Part shown: piece by piece, positions 5,607 to 11,612 of the stretch | How positions within the stretch are numbered: position 1 is the stretch's first letter | Layout: each line of letters opens with the position of its first letter | Source of the DNA: DATGKD01 sp035294855 | GTDB lineage: Bacteria > Actinomycetota > Acidimicrobiia > Acidimicrobiales > UBA8190 | NCBI GenBank assembly: GCA_035294855.1 | Contig: DATGKD010000143.1 | Span: forward strand, 1 to 11,689 | Reading direction: 5' to 3' | DNA: 11,689 bases | Made by a program: the position numbers and the translations under genes | The notes under the pieces: model-generated | Told to the model about the DNA's origin: nothing | What the model saw: only the letters and a program-made list of their open reading frames with translations | Databases searched by the model: none

Positions 5607-6986
5607 TCAGGCCCCGCCCGCGGCGGTCAGCTGGTCGACGAGCCAGTCGCTGGGCTCGCGCCGGCGGACGAGGGCCCGCAGCGCCTGAGCGCGCCGGGCG
5701 CGCTCGGGGGCGGGCATGTCGAGCGCCTCGGCGAGCACCTCCGCGGTGCCCGCGACGTCGAACGGGTTGACTTCCAGCGCGGCGCCGCGCAACTCCTCGA
5801 AGCTGCCCGCCTCGCGCGACAGCGCGAGCACGCCGTGGGTCGTGTTCACGAGCGGCCCTTCCTTGGCGACGAGGTTGAGGCCGTCGCGGACGGGGTTCAC
5901 GAGCAGCACGTCGTAACGGGTGAGGGCGGCGAGCGAACGGTCCGGGTCGTCGGCGACCTCGTGCGCCACCGGTGTCCAGGTGTCGTCGCCCCAGGTGTCG
6001 TTGACCCGCCGGGCGAGGTGGTCCACCTCCGTGCGGTACGCCTGGTACTCGGGCAGGGTCTCGCGCGACGGGTAGGCGAGCGACAGCAGCACCACCTTGC
6101 TGCGCAGGTCGGGGCGCAGCCTGAGCATCTCGTCGAACGCCCACAGCCCGCGCAGCATGTTCTTGGCGGGTTCGACGCGGTCCACCCGCACGACGAGCTT
6201 GCGCCCGGCGACGAGGTCGTCCACCCGTTGCACGGCAGCCGCGAAACCGGGAGCGGCGATCCGCGACGCCAGGCGGTCGGGGTCGGGGGTGAGCGGGCCC
6301 ACGAAGCTGGGGGGCGCCTCCACGGCCAGCTCCTGGCAGCAGCCCCGGAAGCCCGCCTCCCACCGGGCCGTGTGGAACCCGCACGCCCGGGCGGCGGCCA
6401 TGCCCTCGAGCAGCTCGCGGGCGACGGCCTGGGGGAGCACCCGGATCAGGATGGGGTCGGCGAACGGGGTGTGAGTGAAGTGGATCGTGCGGAGGTCGGG
6501 GCGCTTCTCCGCCAGCATCTTGGGCAAGAGGCACAGGTGGTAGTCCTGCACGAGGACGGTGGCCCCCTCCTCCGCAGCCCCGGCGACGGCCGCGGCGAAG
6601 GACCGGTTGAAGCTCCGGTAGGCCTCCCACGCCGTCGCCCACGTCCGGTCGAAGCGGGGGCGGCGGGCCAGGTCGAAGAGGTTGTGGTGCAGGTACCACA
6701 GCGTCGAGTTGGCGACCACGTCGTAGGCCATGCGGTACACGCCGGGGTCGGGCTGGACCATGACGAGCTCGAAGCCTCGGTCGTCCATGAGCCCGGCATC
6801 GGCGGCCAGCCGGTCGGCGTCCGACATGGCGCAGGCCACCCACGTGGCCGGCCTGCCCTCGAACAGCGGCTGCAGGGCGCTGGCCAGCCCGCCCGCCGAG
6901 CCCACGACCTTCGGCCGCCCCCGCTCGTCGAGCGTGAAGGAAACGGGTCCGCGGTTGGACGCGACGAGGAGCCGGGCGCCTCCCAC
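5607..6986 (-). CDS. otsA: Trehalose-6-phosphate synthase (GT20)
   Basis: Retaining GT-B glycosyltransferase that joins glucose from a nucleotide sugar to glucose 6-phosphate, giving trehalose 6-phosphate for OtsB. 459 aa from a GTG at 6986. Active-site landmarks: SNRGPVSF (Arg12), NSTLWYLHHNL (Trp97/Tyr98), VQDYH (Asp148), HFTHTP (His172), RVDRVEPAKN (Arg270, Lys275), and RDGLNLVAKE (Asp368, Glu376). The SNRGPVSF start and the AKN in place of the SKG of E. coli OtsA are typical of a Streptomyces-like actinobacterial subgroup, so are not defects. The upstream open frame beyond 6986 runs into the glycerate kinase on the other strand and is not coding. No Shine-Dalgarno is seen; TAGGGT (+ strand 6994-6999) lies 7 nt upstream of the GTG and may be a -10 for a leaderless message. 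A pseudo-glycosyltransferase of the same family cannot be fully excluded. Confidence 0.9.
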   Translation of the reverse strand: MGGARLLVASNRGPVSFTLDERGRPKVVGSAGGLASALQPLFEGRPATWVACAMSDADRLAADAGLMDDRGFELVMVQPDPGVYRMAYDVVANSTLWYLHHNLFDLARRPRFDRTWATAWEAYRSFNRSFAAAVAGAAEEGATVLVQDYHLCLLPKMLAEKRPDLRTIHFTHTPFADPILIRVLPQAVARELLEGMAAARACGFHTARWEAGFRGCCQELAVEAPPSFVGPLTPDPDRLASRIAAPGFAAAVQRVDDLVAGRKLVVRVDRVEPAKNMLRGLWAFDEMLRLRPDLRSKVVLLSLAYPSRETLPEYQAYRTEVDHLARRVNDTWGDDTWTPVAHEVADDPDRSLAALTRYDVLLVNPVRDGLNLVAKEGPLVNTTHGVLALSREAGSFEELRGAALEVNPFDVAGTAEVLAEALDMPAPERARRAQALRALVRRREPSDWLVDQLTAAGGA

Positions 6987-7017
6987 GACGGCGACCCTAT
7001 CCGGGTGGGGTCCTGAC

Positions 7018-8082
7018 GTGCCGACGTCGGCGCGCCGCAGGCCGTGCGTCGTGGCCGCGCCCGATGCCTTCAAGGGGACGGCGGGCGCCCCCGCCATCGC
7101 CGAGGCCATCGCCGCCGCGGCGCGGTCGGCCGGATGGGAGTGCGACGTCTGCCCGCTCTCCGACGGGGGCGAAGGCTTCGCCGAGGTCGTCGCGGCCCAG
7201 CGCCACGGGGCGGGCGCCTGGCGCACGACCGAGGTGACCGGCCCGCTCGGCGCGCCCGTCTCCGCGCGTTGGTGGCAGGGCGGAGACGAGGCCGTCGTGG
7301 AGTCCGCCGCGGCCTCGGGACTGCCGCTCGCCGGCGGCCCCGAGGGCAACGACCCCGTGGCCGCCACCACCCGGGGCACGGGCGAGCTGATCGCGGCGGC
7401 CGTCGCCGCTCGAGCGCGCCGGGTGCTCGTCGGTGTCGGCGGCTCGGCCACCACCGACGGGGGGAGCGGCGCCGTCGAGGCCATCGAGGCGGCCGGCGGA
7501 CTGGGCGATGCCGAGGTGGTGGTGGCGTGCGACGTGCAGACCGCCTTCGTCGATGCCGCCGAGATGTTCGGCCCGCAGAAGGGTGCGTCTCCTTCCCAGG
7601 TGGTCGAGCTCCGGGTTCGGCTCGAGGCGCTCGCCGCCGACTACCGGCGCCGGTACGGCGTCGACGTCGGTGCGCTCCCGGGCGCGGGTGCGGCCGGCGG
7701 GATGGCCGGCGGCCTGGCGGCGCTGGGGGCGCGACTGGTCCCGGGCTTCGAGCTCGTGGCCGGGCTCGTCGACCTGCGCAGTCGGCTGGGGCGCGCCGAC
7801 CTGGTCGTGACCGGCGAGGGTCGCCTGGACGCCTCGACCTGGTCGGGCAAGGTGGTCGCGGGCGTCGCGGCGCTGGCCGGCGTCGCCGGGGTCGACGTGG
7901 TGGTCGTGGCCGGGTCCGTGGGTCCCGGCGGCGTCCGACCCGACCCGGCGGGCGGGGGGCGGACGGGGGAGCTCGAGGTCGTCGACCTCACCGAGCACTG
8001 CGGGGCGGCCCGGTCGCTCGCCGACCCGGCGGGGTGCGTGGAGGAAGCGGTGCGGGACCTTTTCGTCGAGCGCCCGCCGTGA
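7018..8082 (+). CDS. Glycerate kinase (GarK/GlxK family)
   Basis: ATP-dependent kinase of the Gly_kinase family (PF02595), phosphorylating D-glycerate to 2- or 3-phosphoglycerate. Motifs: APDAFKG (14-20, usually APDSFKG), CPLSDGGEGF (45-54), ATTRGTGELI, GVGGSATTDGGSGAVEA (139-155), CDVQTAFVDAAEMFGPQKGAS (171-191), PGAGAAGGMAGGL (221-233) and DLVVTGEGRLDASTWSGKV (261-279). Length 354 aa is a little below the usual ~375, without loss of any of these motifs. Start GTG at 7018, with GTGGGG about 7 nt upstream as a weak Shine-Dalgarno. It is divergent from otsA with 31 bp between the start codons. The product could feed glycolysis or, as 3-phosphoglycerate, the GpgS encoded further along; that link is inference. 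Whether the 2- or 3-phosphate is made cannot be read from the sequence. Confidence 0.9.
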   Translation: MPTSARRRPCVVAAPDAFKGTAGAPAIAEAIAAAARSAGWECDVCPLSDGGEGFAEVVAAQRHGAGAWRTTEVTGPLGAPVSARWWQGGDEAVVESAAASGLPLAGGPEGNDPVAATTRGTGELIAAAVAARARRVLVGVGGSATTDGGSGAVEAIEAAGGLGDAEVVVACDVQTAFVDAAEMFGPQKGASPSQVVELRVRLEALAADYRRRYGVDVGALPGAGAAGGMAGGLAALGARLVPGFELVAGLVDLRSRLGRADLVVTGEGRLDASTWSGKVVAGVAALAGVAGVDVVVVAGSVGPGGVRPDPAGGGRTGELEVVDLTEHCGAARSLADPAGCVEEAVRDLFVERPP

Positions 8083-8103
8083 CCCGTGCCGGCGGCCCCG
8101 TCC

Positions 8104-8132
8104 TTGACAAGCAAGTGAGTAACCACTAACTT
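8104..8132 (+). promoter_or_regulatory. Strong sigma-70/SigA-type promoter of tetR, predicted leaderless
   Basis: A perfect TTGACA (8104-8109), a 17-bp spacer and TAACTT (8127-8132) as a TANNNT -10. The expected start, 6-8 nt after the -10, falls at 8138-8140, on the GTG start codon of the TetR gene at 8139, so the mRNA should have no 5' leader. The spacer and -10 coincide with an operator-like palindrome. Confidence 0.8.
8113..8132. promoter_or_regulatory. TetR operator copy 1 (autoregulatory)
   Basis: Inverted repeat of two 8-bp arms with a 4-bp centre: AAGTGAGT-AACC-ACTAACTT, 7 of 8 positions symmetric. It covers most of the -35/-10 spacer and the whole -10 of the tetR promoter, so a bound repressor would block polymerase. 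The same arrangement recurs at 8834-8853. Confidence 0.75.
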
Positions 8133-8138
8133 AGAACC

Positions 8139-8792
8139 GTGCCTCCCCCGACGACCTCGCAGACGGCCACCCGGGACGCGCAGACAGCAGCCCGGGACGC
8201 GCCGGCACCGAGGCGGCCCGTGACGACCGTGGCGGGGTCACGCATGTCGGCGGAGGAGCGGCGCCCCGCGGTGCTGCGGGCGGCGGTGATCGAGTTCGCC
8301 AAGGGCGGCTACGCGGGCACCTCCACCGAAGCGGTGGCGGCGCGCGCCGAGATCTCCCAGCCGTACCTGTTCCGCCTGTTCGGCACGAAGCGCGACCTCT
8401 TCGTGGCGACGATGGGCGTCATGCACGCCCGCATCGAGGACGCTTTCCGAACGGCCGCCGACGGCAAGTCGGGGATCGTCGCCATGGCCGCCATGGCCGC
8501 CGCCTACCAGGAGCTGTTGAAAGAGCGCGACCTGCTCCTCATGCAGCTGCACTCGTACGCGGCGTCCGAGGACGAGGTCATCCGGGCGGCGGCACGTGAG
8601 GGGTTCCGCCACCTGTGGAGCGTGGTGGGCGCGCTCACCGGCCTGCCCGAGGACGACATCCGGGCGTTCTTCGCCCAGGGGATGCTCCTGAACGTTCTCG
8701 CCGCCATGGACGCGTCGGAGCTCAAGGAGTCCTGGGCGCGCGCCTGCGACCCCGATCCCGCCACGTTCTTCGCCGGCCGCGCCGGGACCTGA
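8139..8792 (+). CDS. TetR/AcrR family transcriptional repressor
   Basis: 217-aa regulator. Residues 1-37 are an Ala/Thr/Arg-rich, probably disordered extension with a loose repeat (TATRDA, TAARDA). The TetR_N DNA-binding domain spans about 40-95, with the helix-turn-helix TSTEAVAARAEISQPYLFRLFGTKRDLF in two pieces: the TEAVAARA helix and the ISQPYLFRLF recognition helix, followed by KRDLF. The remaining ~120 residues form the divergent ligand/dimer domain (LLKERDLLLMQLHSY, FFAQGMLLNVLAAM). I chose the GTG at 8139 because the promoter places its transcription start there; an ATG at 8244 directly before the conserved domain is the alternative. It lies 90 bp before an MFS exporter gene, and both genes are preceded by the same palindrome, indicating control of itself and the pump. 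The inducer is unknown. Confidence 0.92.
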   Translation: MPPPTTSQTATRDAQTAARDAPAPRRPVTTVAGSRMSAEERRPAVLRAAVIEFAKGGYAGTSTEAVAARAEISQPYLFRLFGTKRDLFVATMGVMHARIEDAFRTAADGKSGIVAMAAMAAAYQELLKERDLLLMQLHSYAASEDEVIRAAAREGFRHLWSVVGALTGLPEDDIRAFFAQGMLLNVLAAMDASELKESWARACDPDPATFFAGRAGT

Positions 8793-8833
8793 TCCGCCGA
8801 TGCGAGCAGCAGAGGGCCGACCCATGGCTCATG

Positions 8834-8853
8834 AAGCTAGTTATCACTCACTA
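8834..8853. promoter_or_regulatory. TetR operator copy 2, upstream of the MFS transporter
   Basis: AAGCTAGT-TATC-ACTCACTA has the same 8-4-8 geometry as copy 1. Read on one strand, the four half-sites of the two copies are AAGTGAGT, AAGTTAGT, AAGCTAGT and TAGTGAGT, giving a consensus of about AAGTKAGT. It lies 29 bp before the transporter start codon. A promoter for the transporter around it is not clear, so the site may act on a local promoter or on read-through from tetR. Confidence 0.72.
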
Positions 8854-8882
8854 TCAACACAGGACGAGGAGGCCGATCCCCG

Positions 8883-9353
8883 ATGAGCACGTCGACCGCC
8901 ACACCGTCAACGACCGAGATGGCCGTGCGGTCCGGAGCGTTCGGACCCACGGGAGCGCCGGGGGCCACGCGACGCGGTGTGCGCCGGAGGCGCGCCGCCA
9001 ACGGACGCGCCACCGGGCAGAGCCGGGCGACGACCGTGTGGGCGGTCGCCATCACGTCGATGGCGCTGTTCATGGCGACGCTCGACAATCTCGTGGTCAC
9101 CACGGCGCTGCCGGTCATCCGCGCCCACCTCCACGCGGGGTTGGCGGGGCTCGAGTGGACGGTGAACGCCTACACGCTCACGTTCGCCGTCCTGCTGCTC
9201 ACGGGCGCGGCGCTGGGCGACCGTTTCGGCCGCCGGCGCATGTTCGTCACGGGCCTCGTCGTGTTCACCGCCGCGTCGGCCGCGGCCGCGCTGTCCCCGT
9301 CGATCGGCTGGCTCGTCACGGCGCGCGCCGTGCAGGGCGCGGGGGCGCGCTGA
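8883..9353 (+). CDS. DHA2-type MFS multidrug transporter, N-terminal piece (gene split by a frameshift)
   Basis: N-terminal part of a 14-TM drug:proton antiporter of the EmrB/QacA type. A basic, flexible cytoplasmic tail of ~50 residues precedes TM1 (about 52-70). LDNLVVTTALP (67-77) is the DHA2 motif D1, TM2 is about 93-111, GDRFGRRRM (112-120) is motif A between TM2 and TM3, and TM4 begins at about 142. The ATG at 8883 is preceded by AGGAGG at 8867-8872. The frame stops at 9351-9353, right after VQGAGA, in the middle of TM4. The expected continuation (ALIMPLSL...) follows at once in another frame, so one base is missing in the GC-only stretch around 9341-9350. With one base restored, the ORF would run to 10609 and give 575 aa. 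This is either a real loss of function or a sequencing/assembly error. Confidence 0.85.
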   Translation: MSTSTATPSTTEMAVRSGAFGPTGAPGATRRGVRRRRAANGRATGQSRATTVWAVAITSMALFMATLDNLVVTTALPVIRAHLHAGLAGLEWTVNAYTLTFAVLLLTGAALGDRFGRRRMFVTGLVVFTAASAAAALSPSIGWLVTARAVQGAGAR

Positions 9354-9355
9354 TC

Positions 9356-10609
9356 ATGCCCTTGTCGTTGACGCTCTTGTCCGCGGCGGTGCCTCCCGAG
9401 CGGCGGAACCAGGCGCTCGGCATCTGGGGCGCCATCGGCGGTGTGGCGGTGGCGGCGGGCCCGCTCGTCGGGGGAGCCGTGACGACCGGCCTGTCGTGGC
9501 AGTCGATCTTCTGGATCAACGTGCCCGTCGGAGTGGTGCTCGTGGCGCTGGCCCGCCTGCGGCTGAGCGAGTCGACCGGACCGCGCCAGCGGCTCGACCT
9601 CGGTGGTGTGGTCCTCGCCACGCTCGGCCTGTTCGGTCTGGTGTTCGCGCTGGTGCGCGGCAATACCCACGGCTGGACGAGCGCCGGCGTGCTCGCCGCA
9701 TTCGGTGCTGCCGTCGCCGGGCTGGCGGGCTTCGTGGCGTGGGAGCGGCGCGCGCCCAGTCCCATGCTGCCTCTCACCCTGTTCGGAACGAGGGCGTTCA
9801 GCGCCATCAACGTGGTCGCCATGCTGATGAGCTTCGGCATGTTCGGCTCGATCTTCTTCCTGTCGCAGTTCCTTCAGGTGGTCCAGCACTTCACACCGCT
9901 CGGCGCCGGCCTGCGGGTCCTGCCGTGGACGGGCGTGCCGATGCTGCTGGCGCCGGTGAGCGCGGCGCTCGCCCAGCGCTTCGGTGGACGCCCGGTGCTG
10001 GTGGCCGGGCTGCTGCTGCAGGCCACCGGGCTCGCCTGGCTCGCCCTCGTCACCACTCCGACCACGCCGTACTCGGCGATGTGGCCGGCGTTCGTCGTGT
10101 CGGGCGTGGGCATGGCGCTGTTCTTCGTGCCGCTCGCGTCGGTGGTGCTGTCGTCGGTGCGGCCCGAGCTCGAGGGCGTGGCGTCGGGCACGAACAACAC
10201 CTTTCGTGAGGTCGGCGGGGTGCTCGGGATCGCGGCGCTGGGCGCGGTGTTTGCGTCCCACGGCGGATACACGAGCGGCCACGCGTACGTCTCGGGCCTC
10301 ACCGCCGCGGTGTGGGTGGGCGCCGCCGTGGTGGCGATCGGCGCGGCGATCGGCCTGGTGTTGCCACGCCGGCTCGGGGCGTCCGACCGTGCCGCCCGTG
10401 CTGCGCGTGCCGCCGGCGCGACTGGCGAGACGAGCACGCCGGAGGTCGAGCCGCCGGAACGTGCCGCGGTGCCCGGGGTTCCGGTGCAGGGCGTGCCCGT
10501 TCTCACCCCCGCCCGGGCCGGCGGGGACGACCGCTGCTACGAGCCTCCGCTCGCCGGCATGGCGATGCCGGCGCGCTCGAGTGCGGCGTGCAACACGTCG
10601 GTGGCGTGA
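9356..10609 (+). CDS. DHA2-type MFS multidrug transporter, C-terminal piece (gene split by a frameshift)
   Basis: Continuation of the transporter in a second frame; the homologous sequence resumes at codon 9347 (Ala-Leu-Ile-Met), and the first possible restart is the ATG at 9356, with no Shine-Dalgarno. WGAIGGVAVAAGPLVGGAV carries motif C (the antiporter motif of TM5), followed by WQSIFWINVPVG, typical of DHA2 proteins, and about ten further hydrophobic segments up to LVLPRR. No other break is visible over 417 codons. After the last TM a Pro/Ala-rich tail of ~80 residues has no family counterpart that I recognise, and its last 24 codons run antisense over the 3' end of gpgS. The gene probably encodes an exporter repressed by the upstream TetR; substrates cannot be read from sequence. 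If the frameshift is real, this piece alone is unlikely to form a working pump. Confidence 0.82.
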   Translation: MPLSLTLLSAAVPPERRNQALGIWGAIGGVAVAAGPLVGGAVTTGLSWQSIFWINVPVGVVLVALARLRLSESTGPRQRLDLGGVVLATLGLFGLVFALVRGNTHGWTSAGVLAAFGAAVAGLAGFVAWERRAPSPMLPLTLFGTRAFSAINVVAMLMSFGMFGSIFFLSQFLQVVQHFTPLGAGLRVLPWTGVPMLLAPVSAALAQRFGGRPVLVAGLLLQATGLAWLALVTTPTTPYSAMWPAFVVSGVGMALFFVPLASVVLSSVRPELEGVASGTNNTFREVGGVLGIAALGAVFASHGGYTSGHAYVSGLTAAVWVGAAVVAIGAAIGLVLPRRLGASDRAARAARAAGATGETSTPEVEPPERAAVPGVPVQGVPVLTPARAGGDDRCYEPPLAGMAMPARSSAACNTSVA

Positions 10610-11352
10610 ACGCGTAGCTCGGGGAGCGTCCGGTTGCGGTGCACCCTGACGCCCAGGTCCACCTGGGCGAGACGCTCGACGCCGAAGCGGCCGGCGATGT
10701 CGACGAGCATGGCGAGCTCGACGCCGTAGCCCGGGGCGAGATCGATCTTGTCGAGCACGGCGCGGGGCGCGGCGGTCTCGCCCGCCAGGGGCTGGCGGAT
10801 GCCGGCGAGATACGGCCACAACAGGTCGATGGCGGGCCGCGCCACCAGCTCGGTGACCCGGCCGCCGCCGTCGGGCTCGCCGTGCAGCGGGCGGAGGTAG
10901 AAGCCCTTCACGAGCACGACGTCGTCGTCGGTGAGGAGCGGGCCGAGGAGCCCGGTGACGAAGTGCGGTGCGAAGTTCTCGATGTCGGCGTCGAGGAACA
11001 CGAGGAGGTCCGCGCCGGTCTCCTCCAGCGCGGTGCGCATGGCCTGGCCCTTGCCGCCGGGCCGCGTGCACGCCGTGATCACCCGGGCGCCGGCCGACCT
11101 CGCCACCTCGGCGGTGGCGTCGCCCGACCCGTCGTCCACCACGACGACCTCGTCGACCACGTCCGCGCCTCCCCCGGCGGCGGTCAGCGACGCGCGCACC
11201 GCCTCGACGATCTGGCCGACGGTGCGCTCCTCGTCGCGGGCGGGAAGGCAGACCGCCACGGTGCGGCCGTGGCGCCGCGCGGCGAGGTCGTGCGCCTCGA
11301 AGTCGGTGTGCGCGTAGACGAGGGGAGCGGCGCGGGAGCCTGGACTCACCAC
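10537..11352 (-). CDS. gpgS: Glucosyl-3-phosphoglycerate synthase (GT81)
   Basis: GT-A, retaining glycosyltransferase that transfers glucose from a nucleotide sugar to 3-phosphoglycerate, the first step to glucosylglycerate and, in mycobacteria, methylglucose lipopolysaccharides. Motifs: TVAVCLPARDEERTVG (31-46) at the nucleotide-binding start, VVDDGSGDAT (71-80), GGKGQAM (99-105), FLDADIENF with the metal-binding DAD at 121-123, KGFYLRPL (149-156), GGGRVTELVARP (162-173), QPLAGE, PGYGVE (207-212) and LGVRVHRNR (233-241). The last four are specific for GpgS rather than other GT2-like enzymes. 271 aa from the first of two adjacent GTG codons (11352 or 11349); M. tuberculosis GpgS is 324 aa, so this one is short at the ends. 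The upstream open frame to 11562 crosses the SAM riboswitch on the other strand and is not coding. No partner phosphatase gene (gpgP) is visible. Confidence 0.88.
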   Translation of the reverse strand: MVSPGSRAAPLVYAHTDFEAHDLAARRHGRTVAVCLPARDEERTVGQIVEAVRASLTAAGGGADVVDEVVVVDDGSGDATAEVARSAGARVITACTRPGGKGQAMRTALEETGADLLVFLDADIENFAPHFVTGLLGPLLTDDDVVLVKGFYLRPLHGEPDGGGRVTELVARPAIDLLWPYLAGIRQPLAGETAAPRAVLDKIDLAPGYGVELAMLVDIAGRFGVERLAQVDLGVRVHRNRTLPELRVHATDVLHAALERAGIAMPASGGS

Positions 11353-11468
11353 GCGATCATCGCCGATCCCGGACCCTCGCCCAGCAGCGCGCCCCCGGCT
11401 CGCGTCGTTCCGGAACCGCACTCCAGGCACGGGACGGGCGCCGAACACCCAGCGCATCGGGGCCTGCG

Positions 11469-11497
11469 TTGACGAAGCGGCCGGTTTCGACCACCAT
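11469..11497 (+). promoter_or_regulatory. Probable promoter of the SAM riboswitch / threonine synthase-like transcript
   Basis: TTGACG (11469-11474), a 17-bp spacer and CACCAT (11492-11497) as a weak -10. The predicted start, around 11504, falls immediately before the 5' strand of aptamer helix P1, which is where it should be. The -10 is poor (lacks the leading T). The -10 also lies in the palindrome CACCATGGTG (11492-11501). Confidence 0.5.
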
Positions 11498-11504
11498 GGT
11501 GTGA

Positions 11505-11601
11505 TCATCCAGAGCGGCTGAGGGACGGGCCCTGTGACGCCGCGGCAACCAGCGCAACGCACCGACCCGGTGCACGCCAGGTGCCAATGCCCGACCGATG
11601 A
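11505..11601 (+). promoter_or_regulatory. SAM riboswitch, SAM-I/SAM-IV clan
   Basis: SAM-sensing aptamer in the leader of the threonine synthase-like gene. P1 pairs TCATC (11505-11509) with GATGA (11597-11601). CAGAG and CTGAGGGAC match the conserved 5' core with its kink-turn and P2 strands; GCGGC (11514-11518) pairs with GCCGC (11539-11543) around GGGCCCTGTGAC. GGCAACC (11544-11550) is the invariant core element. P3 is GCACCG/CGGTGC (11559-11564/11568-11573). AGGTGCCAAT-GCC (11579-11591) matches the J3/4 consensus GGTGCTAAnTCC. No P4 hairpin can be drawn between this and P1, which points to SAM-IV or the SAM-I/IV variant rather than classical SAM-I. The last P1 base is the first base of the Shine-Dalgarno AGGAGG (11601-11606), so control is likely translational: SAM binding closes P1 and hides the ribosome site. 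Confidence 0.9.
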
Positions 11602-11612
11602 GGAGGAATCCC

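Noticed and set aside
5043..7016. 657-codon open frame on the plus strand across otsB and otsA
   Set aside because: No recognisable domain. It overlaps two well-supported genes in other frames and its composition is that of a shadow frame.
8075..8094. Terminator hairpin after the glycerate kinase gene
   Set aside because: Only a 5-bp GC stem (CGCCG/CGGCG) with a 10-nt loop and no T-tract; such pairs are expected by chance at this GC content.
8615..8882. In-frame upstream extension of the second MFS reading frame
   Set aside because: It is a shadow of tetR. The true N-terminus of the transporter is in the other frame from 8883, with AGGAGG and TM1-TM4 motifs.
9345..9356. Programmed ribosomal frameshift in the transporter
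   Set aside because: No classical slippery heptamer, stimulatory hairpin or internal Shine-Dalgarno could be identified; a single-base deletion in a GC run is simpler.
9170..11071. 633-codon minus-strand open frame
   Set aside because: Arg/His-rich shadow of the MFS transporter and of another frame of gpgS; no family motifs.
11353..11562. Possible 70-codon N-terminal extension of gpgS
   Set aside because: It would be read through the SAM riboswitch on the opposite strand, shows no GpgS-like sequence, and the conserved domain starts shortly after the GTG pair at 11352/11349.
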